Assembly (NCBI GenBank): GCA_963825345.1 | Contig: CAWGSQ010000012.1 | Span: 1-64,000, forward strand | Direction of reading: 5' to 3' | DNA: 64,000 bases | Source of the DNA: JACVRW01 sp963825345 | Lineage (GTDB): Bacteria > Actinomycetota > Thermoleophilia > Solirubrobacterales > Thermoleophilaceae | Shown here: piece by piece, positions 51,045 to 59,735 of the stretch | Numbering within the stretch: position 1 is the stretch's first letter | Layout of the letters: every line of letters begins with the position of its first letter | Position numbers and translations under genes: made by a program | The notes under the pieces: generated by a model | What the model saw: the letters and a program-made list of their open reading frames with translations, nothing else | Databases searched by the model: none | Told to the model about the DNA's origin: nothing

Positions 51045-52568
51045 GTGAACGGGCTACACGTGCACGAGGTGGCCATCGTGGGCGCCGGCTTCGGCGGCCT
51101 GGGCATGGCGATACGGCTGAAGCAGGAGGGCACGGACGACTTCATCCTGATCGAGCGCGGTGCCGACGTGGGCGGCACCTGGTGGGCCAACAGCTACCCA
51201 GGCGCGCAGTGCGACGTCCCGTCGAACCTGTACTCGTTCTCGTTCGCGCCGAACCCGGACTGGACGCGCGCCTACCCGCTTCGAGACGAGATCCAGGCGT
51301 ACCTCCGCGATTGCGCCGAGCGAGATGGCGTCATCCCGCACATGCGGCTGGGCTGCGAGCTGCTCGGCGCGACCTGGGTGGCCGGCGAGCAGCGCTGGGA
51401 GCTCGAGACCTCGCAAGGACCGATCGCCGCACGGGTGCTCGTTGCAGCGCCCGGGCTCCTCAGCGAACCGTTTGAGCCCTCTCTACCTGGCTTGAAGCGC
51501 TTCGAGGGCAATGCCTTCCACACAGCTCGCTGGGACCACGACGACGACCTGACCGGCAAGCGCGTCGCTGTGATCGGAACGGGCGCCTCCGCGGTGCAGG
51601 TGGTGCCGGCCATCCAGCCGCGCGTCCGCAGGCTCACCCTCTTCCAGCGCACGCCGCCCTGGGTGGCCCCGCACGCGGACCACGAAGTGACGCCGCGAAT
51701 GCGCGAGGCCTATCGGCGCCTGCCGGCGCTCCAGCTGCTCTCGCGCGCCTTCGTCTACTCACTCGTCGAGCTTCTACTCGCTCCGGGGATGACGCGCGAT
51801 CCCCGCTATCTCAAGCCGGCGGAGTGGATCGTGAGGCGCAAGCTGCGCCGCGAGGTCCCGGACCCGGGCCTGCGGCGGCGACTGACGCCCAGCTTCCAGC
51901 TCGGCTGCAAGCGGCTCGTCTTCTCGAACGCGTGGTATCCGGCGCTCCAGGCACCGAACGTCGACCTCGTGAGCTCAGGCATCCGCGAGGTGCGCGAGCA
52001 CTCGATCGTGGATGGGGACGGCGTGGAGCACGAGATCGACACGCTCGTCCTCGCGACCGGCTTCACGCCTGCCGAGCTGCCCATCGCGGAGCGGATCCGC
52101 GGACGCGGCGGCCGTTCGCTCGCGGAGGTCTGGGACGGCAGCCCGCAGGCGTACCTGGGCACGACCGTCACCGGCTTCCCGAACCTGCTCTTCCTCTACG
52201 GCCCCAACCTGAACCTGGGCCACACATCGATCGTCTACATGCTCGAGTCGCAGCTCGCCTACGCGATCGACGCGCTGCGCACGATGCGACTGCGCAGCGC
52301 GGCCGAGTTCGAGGTTCGCCCCGAGGTCCAGGCCGCCTACAACGAGGAGCTCCAAGAGCGGCTCGCCGGCACGATCTGGAACACAGGCTGCAGCAGCTGG
52401 TACTTCGACCGCAACGGACGCAACTCGATCCAGTGGCCCGGCTTCACCTTCGAGTACCGCCGCCGCACGCGCCGCTTCGACACCCCGGCGTACCGGCTCC
52501 GCCCGGCCACTACCCTGAGCGCTGGAAATGGTGCATCCCGCAGCCATCCACCCACTCACGCCAGGTAG
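51045..52568 (+). CDS. Baeyer-Villiger-type flavin monooxygenase
   Basis: The FAD site 'VAIVGAGFGGLGMAIRL', the BVMO fingerprint FxGxxxHTxxW ('FEGNAFHTARW', near 165) and the NADPH site 'VAVIGTGASAVQVVPAI' identify a class B flavoprotein monooxygenase of 507 residues. It would insert oxygen next to a carbonyl; substrate unknown. The GTG start lies close to the N-terminal Rossmann strand. The 71-residue basic gene begins inside its 3' end. Confidence 0.93.
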   Translation: MNGLHVHEVAIVGAGFGGLGMAIRLKQEGTDDFILIERGADVGGTWWANSYPGAQCDVPSNLYSFSFAPNPDWTRAYPLRDEIQAYLRDCAERDGVIPHMRLGCELLGATWVAGEQRWELETSQGPIAARVLVAAPGLLSEPFEPSLPGLKRFEGNAFHTARWDHDDDLTGKRVAVIGTGASAVQVVPAIQPRVRRLTLFQRTPPWVAPHADHEVTPRMREAYRRLPALQLLSRAFVYSLVELLLAPGMTRDPRYLKPAEWIVRRKLRREVPDPGLRRRLTPSFQLGCKRLVFSNAWYPALQAPNVDLVSSGIREVREHSIVDGDGVEHEIDTLVLATGFTPAELPIAERIRGRGGRSLAEVWDGSPQAYLGTTVTGFPNLLFLYGPNLNLGHTSIVYMLESQLAYAIDALRTMRLRSAAEFEVRPEVQAAYNEELQERLAGTIWNTGCSSWYFDRNGRNSIQWPGFTFEYRRRTRRFDTPAYRLRPATTLSAGNGASRSHPPTHAR

Positions 52569-52743
52569 CCCGGCCTACGCGGCGCTGAAGGTGGGCGCCA
52601 TCGGCAGCGTCGTCGCGCTGCGCTTCGCCCTCACGCGCCGCAACCGCGGCGGCGACGAGGAGGCGGCACCCGAGCCGGTGCCGGAGCGCCAGCGCCCGCC
52701 GCATCCGGTGAGCAAGAAGAAGAAGCGCCGCCGCCGCGGCTGA
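52528..52743 (+). CDS. Small basic protein (71 aa)
   Basis: A short hydrophobic segment ('AYAALKVGAIGSVVALRFAL') is followed by an acidic stretch and a Lys/Arg-rich tail ('VSKKKKRRRRG'). It starts inside the monooxygenase gene (41-base overlap). No family recognised. It could be a nucleic-acid- or membrane-associated peptide. Confidence 0.45.
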   Translation: MVHPAAIHPLTPGSPAYAALKVGAIGSVVALRFALTRRNRGGDEEAAPEPVPERQRPPHPVSKKKKRRRRG

Positions 52744-52748
52744 GCGCC

Positions 52749-53096
52749 TCAGTGCTTCTGCTGCCAGAGCGCGATCTCGCCACCGGCCGGCGTGGCGATG
52801 ACGCTGCGCCAGCCGCCCGGCCCCTCGCGCGGCTCGAGCAGGACAGCCGCCCCCGACGCTCGCGCACCGTCCGTGGCGGCGCGGATCTCCGCCACCTCCA
52901 CGTATGGCAGCCAGAGCGCGCGGTCGGTGGCGCACTCCACGATGCCGCCGCCGAGCCCGCGTCCCAGCTCGAGCGCAAGGTAGGAGCGGCGGCCGGCATC
53001 GATGCGCTCCTGCCTCCACCCGAACAGGTCTGAGTAGAACTCGCGGGCGCCCTGGAGGTCGCCCGTGTGGAGCTCCAGATGGACCACTGGCTTCAT
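52749..53096 (-). CDS. VOC/glyoxalase-fold protein
   Basis: 'MKPVVHLELHTGDLQGAREFYS' (part cited), 'LFGWRQERIDAG' and 'SVIATPAGGEIALWQQK' are typical of a single vicinal-oxygen-chelate domain of 115 residues. Metal ligands are plausible at His and Glu in the terminal strands. ATG 53096 removes a non-family extension. It is divergent from the sigma factor gene. Confidence 0.85.
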   Translation of the reverse strand: MKPVVHLELHTGDLQGAREFYSDLFGWRQERIDAGRRSYLALELGRGLGGGIVECATDRALWLPYVEVAEIRAATDGARASGAAVLLEPREGPGGWRSVIATPAGGEIALWQQKH

Positions 53097-53181
53097 CACT
53101 GCCCATAAAGACCCAGCGCGCCACGAAAACTCATCGCATCCGATGAGTTTGGCCCGCTCGCGCGGTCTAACCTGGCGAGGC

Positions 53182-54306
53182 ATGGCATCCATCCCCACCA
53201 CGCAGGAACAAGAGTTGCTCGAGGACGCGCGAGGCGGCGACGAGAACGCCTACCGCGATCTCCTCGAGCCCTACCGCCGAGAGCTGCACGCGCACTGCTA
53301 CCGAATGCTCGGCTCGGTGCACGACGCCGAGGACGCGCTCCAGGAAGCATCGCTGCGCGCCTGGCGCGGGCTCGGCAAGTTCGAGGGTCGCAGCTCGCTC
53401 CGCTCGTGGCTCTACACGATCGCCACCAACACCTGCCTGAACCAGATCGCGCGGCGCCCCAAGCGCGTGCTGCCCGTGGACTACGGTCCCGCGGCCGATC
53501 CCCACACCGGTCCCGGCGAGCCCGTCGTGGAGTCCGTCTGGGTGGAGCCCTACCCCGACGAGACGCTCGGCCTCGAGGACGGCCTCGCCGCCCCGGAGGC
53601 GCGCTACGAGCAGCGCGAGAGCGTCGAGCTGGCGTTCATCGCGGCGCTTCAACTGCTGCCGCCGAACCAGCGCGCCGTGCTGATCCTGCGCGAGGTGCTC
53701 GGCTTCTCGGCGCAGGAGGTGGCCGACTCGCTCCAGACGACAGTGGCCTCGGTGAACAGCGCCCTTCAGCGCGCGCGCAAGACCGTGGACGACCGCCTGC
53801 CCGACCAGAGCCAGCAGGCCACCCTGCGCGCGCTCGGCGACGACGAGCTCAGCGAGATCGTGGAGCGCTACGTCGAGGCGTGGGAGCAGAACGACTTCGA
53901 GACCGTGGTCGAGATGCTCGCCGAGGACGCGACCTTCGCGATGCCGCCGCTCGCCAGCTGGTTCGGCGGCAAGGAGGAGATCGCCATGTTCCTCGAGGGC
54001 TGGCCGCTGTCCGGCAGCTGGCGCTGGCGCCCGCTACGCGTGACCGCGAACGGCCAGCCAGCGCTCGCGTTCTACGCGTGGGACGAGAAGGAGCAGGCCT
54101 ACCTGCCGTTCGCGCTCAACGTCCTGACCTTCCGCGGCAAGCTGATCTCAGATGTCGTCGCGTTCGTCAACCGGACGATCGACCTTCCGCCCACGCACTC
54201 CTACGCGCGCTGGGTGGACGAGGAAATTGACCCCGCCCGGCTGAAAGCGAGCTTCGAGCGCTTCGGCCTACCCGCACGACTGGAGGAGACATTCCATGCT
54301 GGCTGA
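53182..54306 (+). CDS. Sigma-70 family factor with C-terminal NTF2-like domain (TIGR02960 type)
   Basis: Sigma region 2 ('YRDLLEPYRRELHAHCYRML', 'DAEDALQEASLRAWRGL') and region 4 ('LPPNQRAVLILREVLGFSAQEVA') are followed by a SnoaL-like domain (about 215-330, 'IVERYVEAWEQNDFETVVEML'). This is the ECF-like group of large actinobacterial sigma factors with an intramolecular sensory or regulatory NTF2 domain. ATG 53182 starts region 2 properly. It overlaps the downstream VOC gene by 11 bases; no anti-sigma gene is visible. Confidence 0.93.
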   Translation: MASIPTTQEQELLEDARGGDENAYRDLLEPYRRELHAHCYRMLGSVHDAEDALQEASLRAWRGLGKFEGRSSLRSWLYTIATNTCLNQIARRPKRVLPVDYGPAADPHTGPGEPVVESVWVEPYPDETLGLEDGLAAPEARYEQRESVELAFIAALQLLPPNQRAVLILREVLGFSAQEVADSLQTTVASVNSALQRARKTVDDRLPDQSQQATLRALGDDELSEIVERYVEAWEQNDFETVVEMLAEDATFAMPPLASWFGGKEEIAMFLEGWPLSGSWRWRPLRVTANGQPALAFYAWDEKEQAYLPFALNVLTFRGKLISDVVAFVNRTIDLPPTHSYARWVDEEIDPARLKASFERFGLPARLEETFHAG

Positions 54307-54673
54307 CAGCAAGGCATTCAGCGGCTTCGCGGTTCCCGACATCGACGAGGCGCGCAGGTTCTATGGCAAGACGCTGGGACTCAAGGTCGAGCTGATGGAG
54401 GGGCCCGGTTTCCTGACGCTGCATCTGGCGGGCGACCGCCCCACCCTGATCTATCCGAAGCCCGACTTCGAGCCCGCGACCTACACGATCCTCAACTTCC
54501 CGGTGGACGACGTCGACGCCGTCGTTGACGAGCTCAGCGCTCGGGGCGTGCAGTTCGAGCGCTACGACGGCTTCGACCAGGACGAGAAGGGCATCTCACG
54601 CGGGGGCGGTCCGGACATCGCGTGGTTCAAGGACCCGGCGGGCAATGTCCTGTCGGTGCTCAAGACCGAGTAG
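54296..54673 (+). CDS. VOC/glyoxalase-fold protein
   Basis: The 125-residue single VOC domain has 'FAVPDIDEARRFYGKTLGLKVE', 'LHLAGDRPTLIYPK' and 'DIAWFKDPAGNVLSVLK'. The terminal Glu expected in metal-binding members is in the last strand region. It is translationally coupled to the sigma factor gene, an arrangement seen often for TIGR02960 sigma factors. Function unknown. Confidence 0.88.
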   Translation: MLADSKAFSGFAVPDIDEARRFYGKTLGLKVELMEGPGFLTLHLAGDRPTLIYPKPDFEPATYTILNFPVDDVDAVVDELSARGVQFERYDGFDQDEKGISRGGGPDIAWFKDPAGNVLSVLKTE

Positions 54674-54838
54674 CGCGGGCGCACGCCAGCGCTCCCACAC
54701 CCCAGCACGATGAGCGGTTCGGGGGTAGGGTGGATCACAGGGAGCTGAGCGTGTCGGCCTAACCCCTCGCTGCCCTTCGCCTCCTGGCCCGTGGCCCCTC
54801 GCACGAGGGAGCCATATCTGACCCGTTGGGAGCCATAG

Positions 54839-56413
54839 ATGTCGCACGCACGCCCGAGGCTGGGCCGGCACTCACTCATGCTGGCGATCGCGATGTTGCT
54901 GGTCGGTGCTGCGAGCGCGAACGCGGGCACAATCGAGTACAGCGGTGACGGCACGACGTTGATCGTTAAAGGCGTCGACAGCGCCTCCCACGACATCCAG
55001 TTCCGTCTGTCGAACGACCAGGCGCATGATGAGATCCTCGACACCGAGCAGTTCACGTCGATCCCCGGGGACTGCACTGTCGTGGTGGCGAACACCTGGG
55101 TCAGCTGCCCCGCGCACGGCAACCTGAAGGTCGACCTCGGCTCCGGCAGCGACGACGTGACCTTCGTCAGCCAGGGCTTCGACTGCTTCAACGCCTACGA
55201 GCTGAACCTCGGCGAGGGCACCAACACGGTCAACCTCAGCGGGGACTGCGGTGACGCTCTCACGGGACCGGCGACCATCAACTCCGGAGCGGGCCCCGAC
55301 GTTCTGACCGCGGGCTCTCAGGCCTTCACGTTCAACGCCGGGGGCGGGAATGACAGCGTGTACGGGAGTCCCGGCATCGACATCCTCCACGGCGGCGAGG
55401 GGGACGACCGCCTGTTCGGCTATGCCGGCAATGACCAGCTGCTTGGCGAGGGTGGCGCCGACCAGCTGAACGGCGGGAGTGAGAACGACAACGTGGACGG
55501 AGGCAGCGGCGACGACGGCCTCGAGCACTGCTCCAACTGCATCGGCTCAGGTAACGACCCGGGCGTGGGCGCGGACAACTACATCGGCGGCGGCGGCGCG
55601 GACAGACTGTGGCTCGATGGTCACGCATCCGGTATGACGATCTCCATCGACGGCCAGGCGAACGACGGCAGCTCGGGCGAGGGCGACAACGTCGGGTCGG
55701 ACATCGAGGAGATCGTCGGCACCGTCCACAACGACGTCTTCACGGGGTCGGCTGGCCCCGACAACTTTGCGGGCGGCGGCGGCAACGACGAGATCCACGG
55801 CGCCGGGGGCAACGACGACCTGTACGGCGGCAGCAACGACGACAGGGTGTTCGGCGACGCCGGCAACGACAAGGTCCAGGGCGCAAGCGGGGCCGACAGC
55901 GTCGATGGCGGGGCGGGCACCGACCAGATGTACGGGGACATCGCCTCCTGCTCTGTGTTCTGCTCGCTCGACTCCGACGTGCTGACTGCTCGTGATGGAG
56001 AGAGGGACACCGTGGACTGCGGTGGCGGCGCCGATAGCGCGGTCGTCGATCAGCTCGATGTCGTGGCCTTCTGTGTGTCGGTCGACCGTGGGAACGTCGC
56101 GCAAGGCGGCGGCCTCGCGAAGGCCAGCTTCGCCGGCTCGAAGAAGGTTGTGAACGTGAGCCGCAGGGGCCGCTTCAGCTACAGCTTCAGAGCTGGCGCC
56201 GGCCTACGCGGCAAGGCCGTCTTCGGCAAGCTGGCGACGAAGTCGTTCAAGGTGCCGGCCAGCGGCAGGGTCAAGCTGAACGTCAAGCTGGCCCCCAAGA
56301 AGCTTGCGCTGCTCCGCAAGAAGCGGAAGATCAGGGCGAAGGTCACGGTCACGCTCAGGAACGCGGCGGGCGCCACGAGCAAGGCGTCCAAGATGGTGAC
56401 GTTCAAGCGCTGA
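54839..56413 (+). CDS. RTX (haemolysin-type Ca-binding) secreted protein
   Basis: The signal peptide (about 1-29, ending NAG) precedes two RTX blocks. Examples are 'GGEGDDRLFGYAGNDQLLGEGG', shown here by its nonapeptide GGxGxDxLx pattern, and 'GGGGNDEIHGAGGNDDLYGG'; they lie at about 170-235 and 300-365. A beta-sandwich tail follows (about 430-524, 'FKVPASGRVKLNVKLAPKK'). Four Cys pairs suggest disulfides. Calcium-stabilised extracellular protein of unknown activity. The same tail is found, frameshifted, in the gene at 2478-4266. Confidence 0.9.
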   Translation: MSHARPRLGRHSLMLAIAMLLVGAASANAGTIEYSGDGTTLIVKGVDSASHDIQFRLSNDQAHDEILDTEQFTSIPGDCTVVVANTWVSCPAHGNLKVDLGSGSDDVTFVSQGFDCFNAYELNLGEGTNTVNLSGDCGDALTGPATINSGAGPDVLTAGSQAFTFNAGGGNDSVYGSPGIDILHGGEGDDRLFGYAGNDQLLGEGGADQLNGGSENDNVDGGSGDDGLEHCSNCIGSGNDPGVGADNYIGGGGADRLWLDGHASGMTISIDGQANDGSSGEGDNVGSDIEEIVGTVHNDVFTGSAGPDNFAGGGGNDEIHGAGGNDDLYGGSNDDRVFGDAGNDKVQGASGADSVDGGAGTDQMYGDIASCSVFCSLDSDVLTARDGERDTVDCGGGADSAVVDQLDVVAFCVSVDRGNVAQGGGLAKASFAGSKKVVNVSRRGRFSYSFRAGAGLRGKAVFGKLATKSFKVPASGRVKLNVKLAPKKLALLRKKRKIRAKVTVTLRNAAGATSKASKMVTFKR

Positions 56414-56469
56414 GGCAGCAGCCGTTTTCGGGGTACCCCTTCTCAGCATGGTCGACCCGTAAGGAGTAA

Positions 56470-56486
56470 CGTGGCGCCCCGCCACG
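56470..56486 (+). terminator. Possible hairpin terminator after RTX gene
   Basis: CGTGGCG-CCC-CGCCACG is a 7-bp hairpin 57 bases after the RTX stop, between it and the subtilisin gene. There is no T-run, so the call is tentative. Confidence 0.35.
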
Positions 56487-56539
56487 GGCCCCGGCAGGGA
56501 TTTCGGGGTCACAACTAGAGAGAACTGGGAGGTTCTTTT

Positions 56540-58108
56540 ATGAGGGGCAGAGGGATGCTGCGCGGCCTTGTGGTCGCCGCGGTCGCACTGCTTTCGCTTG
56601 CGTTCGCGTCGACCGCGAGCGCGGATAGTTTCATCGTGCTCTACAAGGGCAGTTCCGTACCGGCGTCGGCCAGCGCCGACGTCCAGAAGGCAGGCGGCAC
56701 TTACGTCATCGGCTACGACCAGATCGGCGTGGCCATTGCGCGCTCCCAGAGCGCGAGCTTTGCATCACAGATGGCGAAGGACAATCGCGTCGAGGGCGTG
56801 TCCTCGACCGCGGGCTTCGCTTCCAAGCTTGACCCGGCCGAGAGCGCCGAGAGTTCGCAGCAGGGCGACCTGCCGAACTCGCCGGCCACCGACGCCGACA
56901 CGTTCTCGGGACTTCAGTGGGACATGCGGCAGATTCACACGCCGCAGGCGCACGCGGTCACCGGGGGCAGCCCGGCCGTGATCGTCGGCGACATCGACAC
57001 CGGCCTGGACTACAGGCATCCCGACCTGGCTCAGAACGTCTCCAGCGCCGACAGCGCCAACTGCCTGAGCGGCGCACCCGTCGCGGGTTCGGTGGCAGCC
57101 GATGACGACAACGGCCACGGCACCCATACCGCCGGCACGATTGCGGCGGCGTCGAACGGCGTCGGCATCGTCGGCGTGGCGCCGAACGTGAAGGTCGCCG
57201 GCATCAAGGCGGGCAACGCCGACGGGTTCTTCTTCCCGGAGGCCGTGATCTGCTCGTTCATGTGGGCCGGAGATCGCCACCTCGACGTGACGAACAACTC
57301 GTACTTCGCGGATCCGTGGGAGTACAACTGCCGCAACGACAAGGAGCAGCACGCCATCTGGAAGGCCGAGCAGCGTGCGATCAAGTACGCGCAGAGCCAG
57401 GGCGTGACCGTCGTGGCGTCGGCGGGGAATGACTCGGACGATGTGTCGCACCCGTCACGGGACGTCACGAGCCCGGACTTCCCGCCCGGCAGTGAGGAGG
57501 ACCGCAGGATCACGAACGCCTGCGTCGTCGTCCCGCTCGAGGTCTCCGGGGTGGTCGGCGTCTCTGCCACGGGCAGCACGACGCAGGACACGAGCGCGGG
57601 CCAGTACGTCGACAACCTGAAGTCGTTCTACTCGAGCTACGGGGTGTCGGCGGTGGACGTGACCGCACCTGGCGGCGACTCGGTGTTCTTCAGCACGCCG
57701 ACCTCGCCCGAGGGCCGCGTCCTGTCGACCTGGCCGAGCGACATCCCGTGCCCGCCCGGGCGGGACAGGCAGGAGCCCAACCCGGACCCCGGCTACCCGG
57801 TGGCGTTCTACTGCTACCAGCAGGGCACGTCGATGGCAGGACCGCACGCCGCAGGTGTGGCGGCGCTGATCGTGTCGCGCTACGGCGACTCGAGCAACCC
57901 GCAGAACGGGAAGATGAGCTCGGGACGAGTCGCGGCGCTCCTCGGTCAGACGGCCGACCCGCAGGCGTGTCCGAACACGCTGCCGGCCGGCTACCTGGCG
58001 TTCACAGGCGTCAACAGCGGCGCCGAGCAGGAATGCCAGGGCGGCCCAGGCCACAACTCGTGGTACGGGACCGGCCAGGTGGATGCGCTCAACGCAGTCA
58101 CCAAGTAG
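56540..58108 (+). CDS. Secreted subtilisin-family serine peptidase
   Basis: The signal peptide (1 to about 28) and I9-like propeptide are followed by the S8 triad: Asp ('VGDIDTGLDYRHP', near 153), His ('DNGHGTHTAGT', near 193) and Ser ('GTSMAGPHAAGVAAL', near 430). GGGAGG precedes the ATG. It is a second complete extracellular subtilisin, more distant from the one at 36080. It has no C-terminal anchor. A strong hairpin follows at 58122. Confidence 0.95.
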   Translation: MRGRGMLRGLVVAAVALLSLAFASTASADSFIVLYKGSSVPASASADVQKAGGTYVIGYDQIGVAIARSQSASFASQMAKDNRVEGVSSTAGFASKLDPAESAESSQQGDLPNSPATDADTFSGLQWDMRQIHTPQAHAVTGGSPAVIVGDIDTGLDYRHPDLAQNVSSADSANCLSGAPVAGSVAADDDNGHGTHTAGTIAAASNGVGIVGVAPNVKVAGIKAGNADGFFFPEAVICSFMWAGDRHLDVTNNSYFADPWEYNCRNDKEQHAIWKAEQRAIKYAQSQGVTVVASAGNDSDDVSHPSRDVTSPDFPPGSEEDRRITNACVVVPLEVSGVVGVSATGSTTQDTSAGQYVDNLKSFYSSYGVSAVDVTAPGGDSVFFSTPTSPEGRVLSTWPSDIPCPPGRDRQEPNPDPGYPVAFYCYQQGTSMAGPHAAGVAALIVSRYGDSSNPQNGKMSSGRVAALLGQTADPQACPNTLPAGYLAFTGVNSGAEQECQGGPGHNSWYGTGQVDALNAVTK

Positions 58109-58121
58109 TTGGGACTGGTGA

Positions 58122-58147
58122 GGGCGGCCCGCTACGGCGGGCCGCCC
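58122..58147 (+). terminator. Hairpin terminator after the subtilisin gene
   Basis: An 11-bp perfect stem GGGCGGCCCGC / GCGGGCCGCCC with loop TACG begins 13 bases after the stop codon. No T-run follows, as is common in high-GC actinobacteria. Confidence 0.6.
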
Positions 58148-58192
58148 ACGCCATCTGGCGCCCCTCAGGGCACGAGCGGTTATCTTCGGCCC

Positions 58193-59674
58193 GTGGCCAC
58201 CAGACGCTGGACCTCAGCCGCCCTGACGTTGCTCGTCCTCGCGCTGGCCCCCGCCGCGTCCGCCGAGCCGATACTCGACACGCTCGGCACCACGCTGCCG
58301 AGATATCAGGGCGCTCCGGCCGCCCCCCAGCAGCTCGCGTACACGAAGGCGCCGCGCAACCCGTTCATGGCGCCGAACCCGCGCAGCAACATCCACAACG
58401 ACACCTGGATGACCGACGCCTACCGCGGGCCCGGGCCGCTCGGGAACTCGCCCGTGGCGTTCTCCAATGCCATGTCGCCGGCGCTCTGCGGATCGCTCAC
58501 CTTCCACTCGCGCGGATTCATCGTGAGCGTCTGCCCGTCGCTCGTCGCGGCGCCGCAGGTGCGGGTGATCGACCCGCAGTCGCTCGAGCTGCTGGCCACA
58601 TATGACATGCCGAACGCGCCCGACCCTCCCGGCACGAAGGCGTACCAGAACTTCGCCGGCGGCGGCTATTTCTTCCTCGACGGGCGCAACCGCGTCTGGA
58701 GCGCCACGAAGACGAGCCACCTGTTCGTGCTTCAGATCTCACCGGACGGGCGAAGCATCACGCAGACCCACGACTACGACCTCACGAGCGCCCTCGAGCC
58801 GGACGAGCGCATCAGCTCGGCGCTGCCCGACTTCCGGGGCCGGATCTGGTTCGTATCGAAGAAGAACGGCAAGGTCGCCGTCCTCAATACCAAGACGCGC
58901 AAGATCCGTGCGATCCGGCTCGGCGAGGACATCCAGAACTCGTTCACGGTCGACCGCCGCGGCATCTACGTGGTGTCGAGCAAGCGCATGTACCGCTTCC
59001 GCTCGCGGAACGGCAAGCCGCAGATCCAGTGGAAGGCCACGTACGGCAACTCCGGCGTCGTGAAGCCCGGCCAGGCCGACGCCGGCTCCGGCACCACGCC
59101 GACGATCATGCGGGGCGGCTATGTCGCGATCACCGACAACGCCGATCCGATGAACGTGGTCGTGTATCGCAAGGCCGTGAGGCTGAAGCGCGGGCAGCGG
59201 CGGGTGGTGTGCCGGGTCCCGGTGTTCGAACCGGGGGCGAGCGCGACCGAGAACTCGCTCATGACGAACGGCCGCTCCCTGTACGTGGAGAACAACTACG
59301 GCTACCAGGACCCGTTCGGGCCGAACTCCGGCGCGCTCACCACACCCGGCTTCGCGCGGGTCGATGTCAACAGGAACGGGAAGGGCTGCCGCAAGATCTG
59401 GACGAACAGCACCGAGCGTGCGCCCTCGGTGGTCCCGAAGCTGTCCACGCGCACCGGCCTGATCTACGCCTACACGCGCGACCCCGATCCTCTGCCGCTT
59501 CGACAGCCGTACTTCTGGACCGCCATCAACGCCCGCACCGGGGCCACCGTCTTCAAGGTCTACGCGGGGAACGGGCTCGGCTTCAACAACAACTACGCCG
59601 GGCTGGCGCTGGGCCCGACCGGCACGGCGTACCTGGGAGTGACGGGCGGGCTGATCGCCCTGCGCGACGGCTGA
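58193..59674 (+). CDS. Secreted beta-propeller-like protein
   Basis: GTG 58193 gives a signal peptide (about 1-24, ending ASA). Repeated strands with 'GRIWFVSKKNGKVAVLNTKT', 'RGIYVVSSKRMYRF' and 'GLIYAYTRDPDP' suggest a PQQ/Kelch-like propeller of about 470 residues. 'NSLMTNGRSLYVENNYGYQDPFG' is conserved in look but was not matched to a named family. Enzymatic role not assigned. It ends right before the periodic repeats at 59679. Confidence 0.65.
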   Translation: MATRRWTSAALTLLVLALAPAASAEPILDTLGTTLPRYQGAPAAPQQLAYTKAPRNPFMAPNPRSNIHNDTWMTDAYRGPGPLGNSPVAFSNAMSPALCGSLTFHSRGFIVSVCPSLVAAPQVRVIDPQSLELLATYDMPNAPDPPGTKAYQNFAGGGYFFLDGRNRVWSATKTSHLFVLQISPDGRSITQTHDYDLTSALEPDERISSALPDFRGRIWFVSKKNGKVAVLNTKTRKIRAIRLGEDIQNSFTVDRRGIYVVSSKRMYRFRSRNGKPQIQWKATYGNSGVVKPGQADAGSGTTPTIMRGGYVAITDNADPMNVVVYRKAVRLKRGQRRVVCRVPVFEPGASATENSLMTNGRSLYVENNYGYQDPFGPNSGALTTPGFARVDVNRNGKGCRKIWTNSTERAPSVVPKLSTRTGLIYAYTRDPDPLPLRQPYFWTAINARTGATVFKVYAGNGLGFNNNYAGLALGPTGTAYLGVTGGLIALRDG

Positions 59675-59678
59675 GCAG

Positions 59679-59730
59679 CATTATGTCGGCAGACATTATG
59701 TTCGAATACATAATTGTCGATAACATAATG
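59679..59730 (+). repeat. Four AT-rich 7-bp motifs at exact 15-bp spacing, upstream of AAA ATPase
   Basis: CATTATG at 59679 and 59694, CATAATT at 59709 and CATAATG at 59724 are spaced 15 bases start to start. The last is the inverse complement of the first two. The array is AT-rich in a GC-rich genome and ends six bases before the ATPase start codon (59736). It looks like a phased operator array or iterons; the spacing of 1.5 helical turns places alternate copies on opposite faces. Confidence 0.7.
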
Positions 59731-59735
59731 CGCCG

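Noticed and set aside
55330..55960. Short direct repeats that could be a CRISPR or satellite array
   Set aside because: The repeats are codon-level repeats of the RTX nonapeptide inside a complete gene, with no conserved spacer structure.
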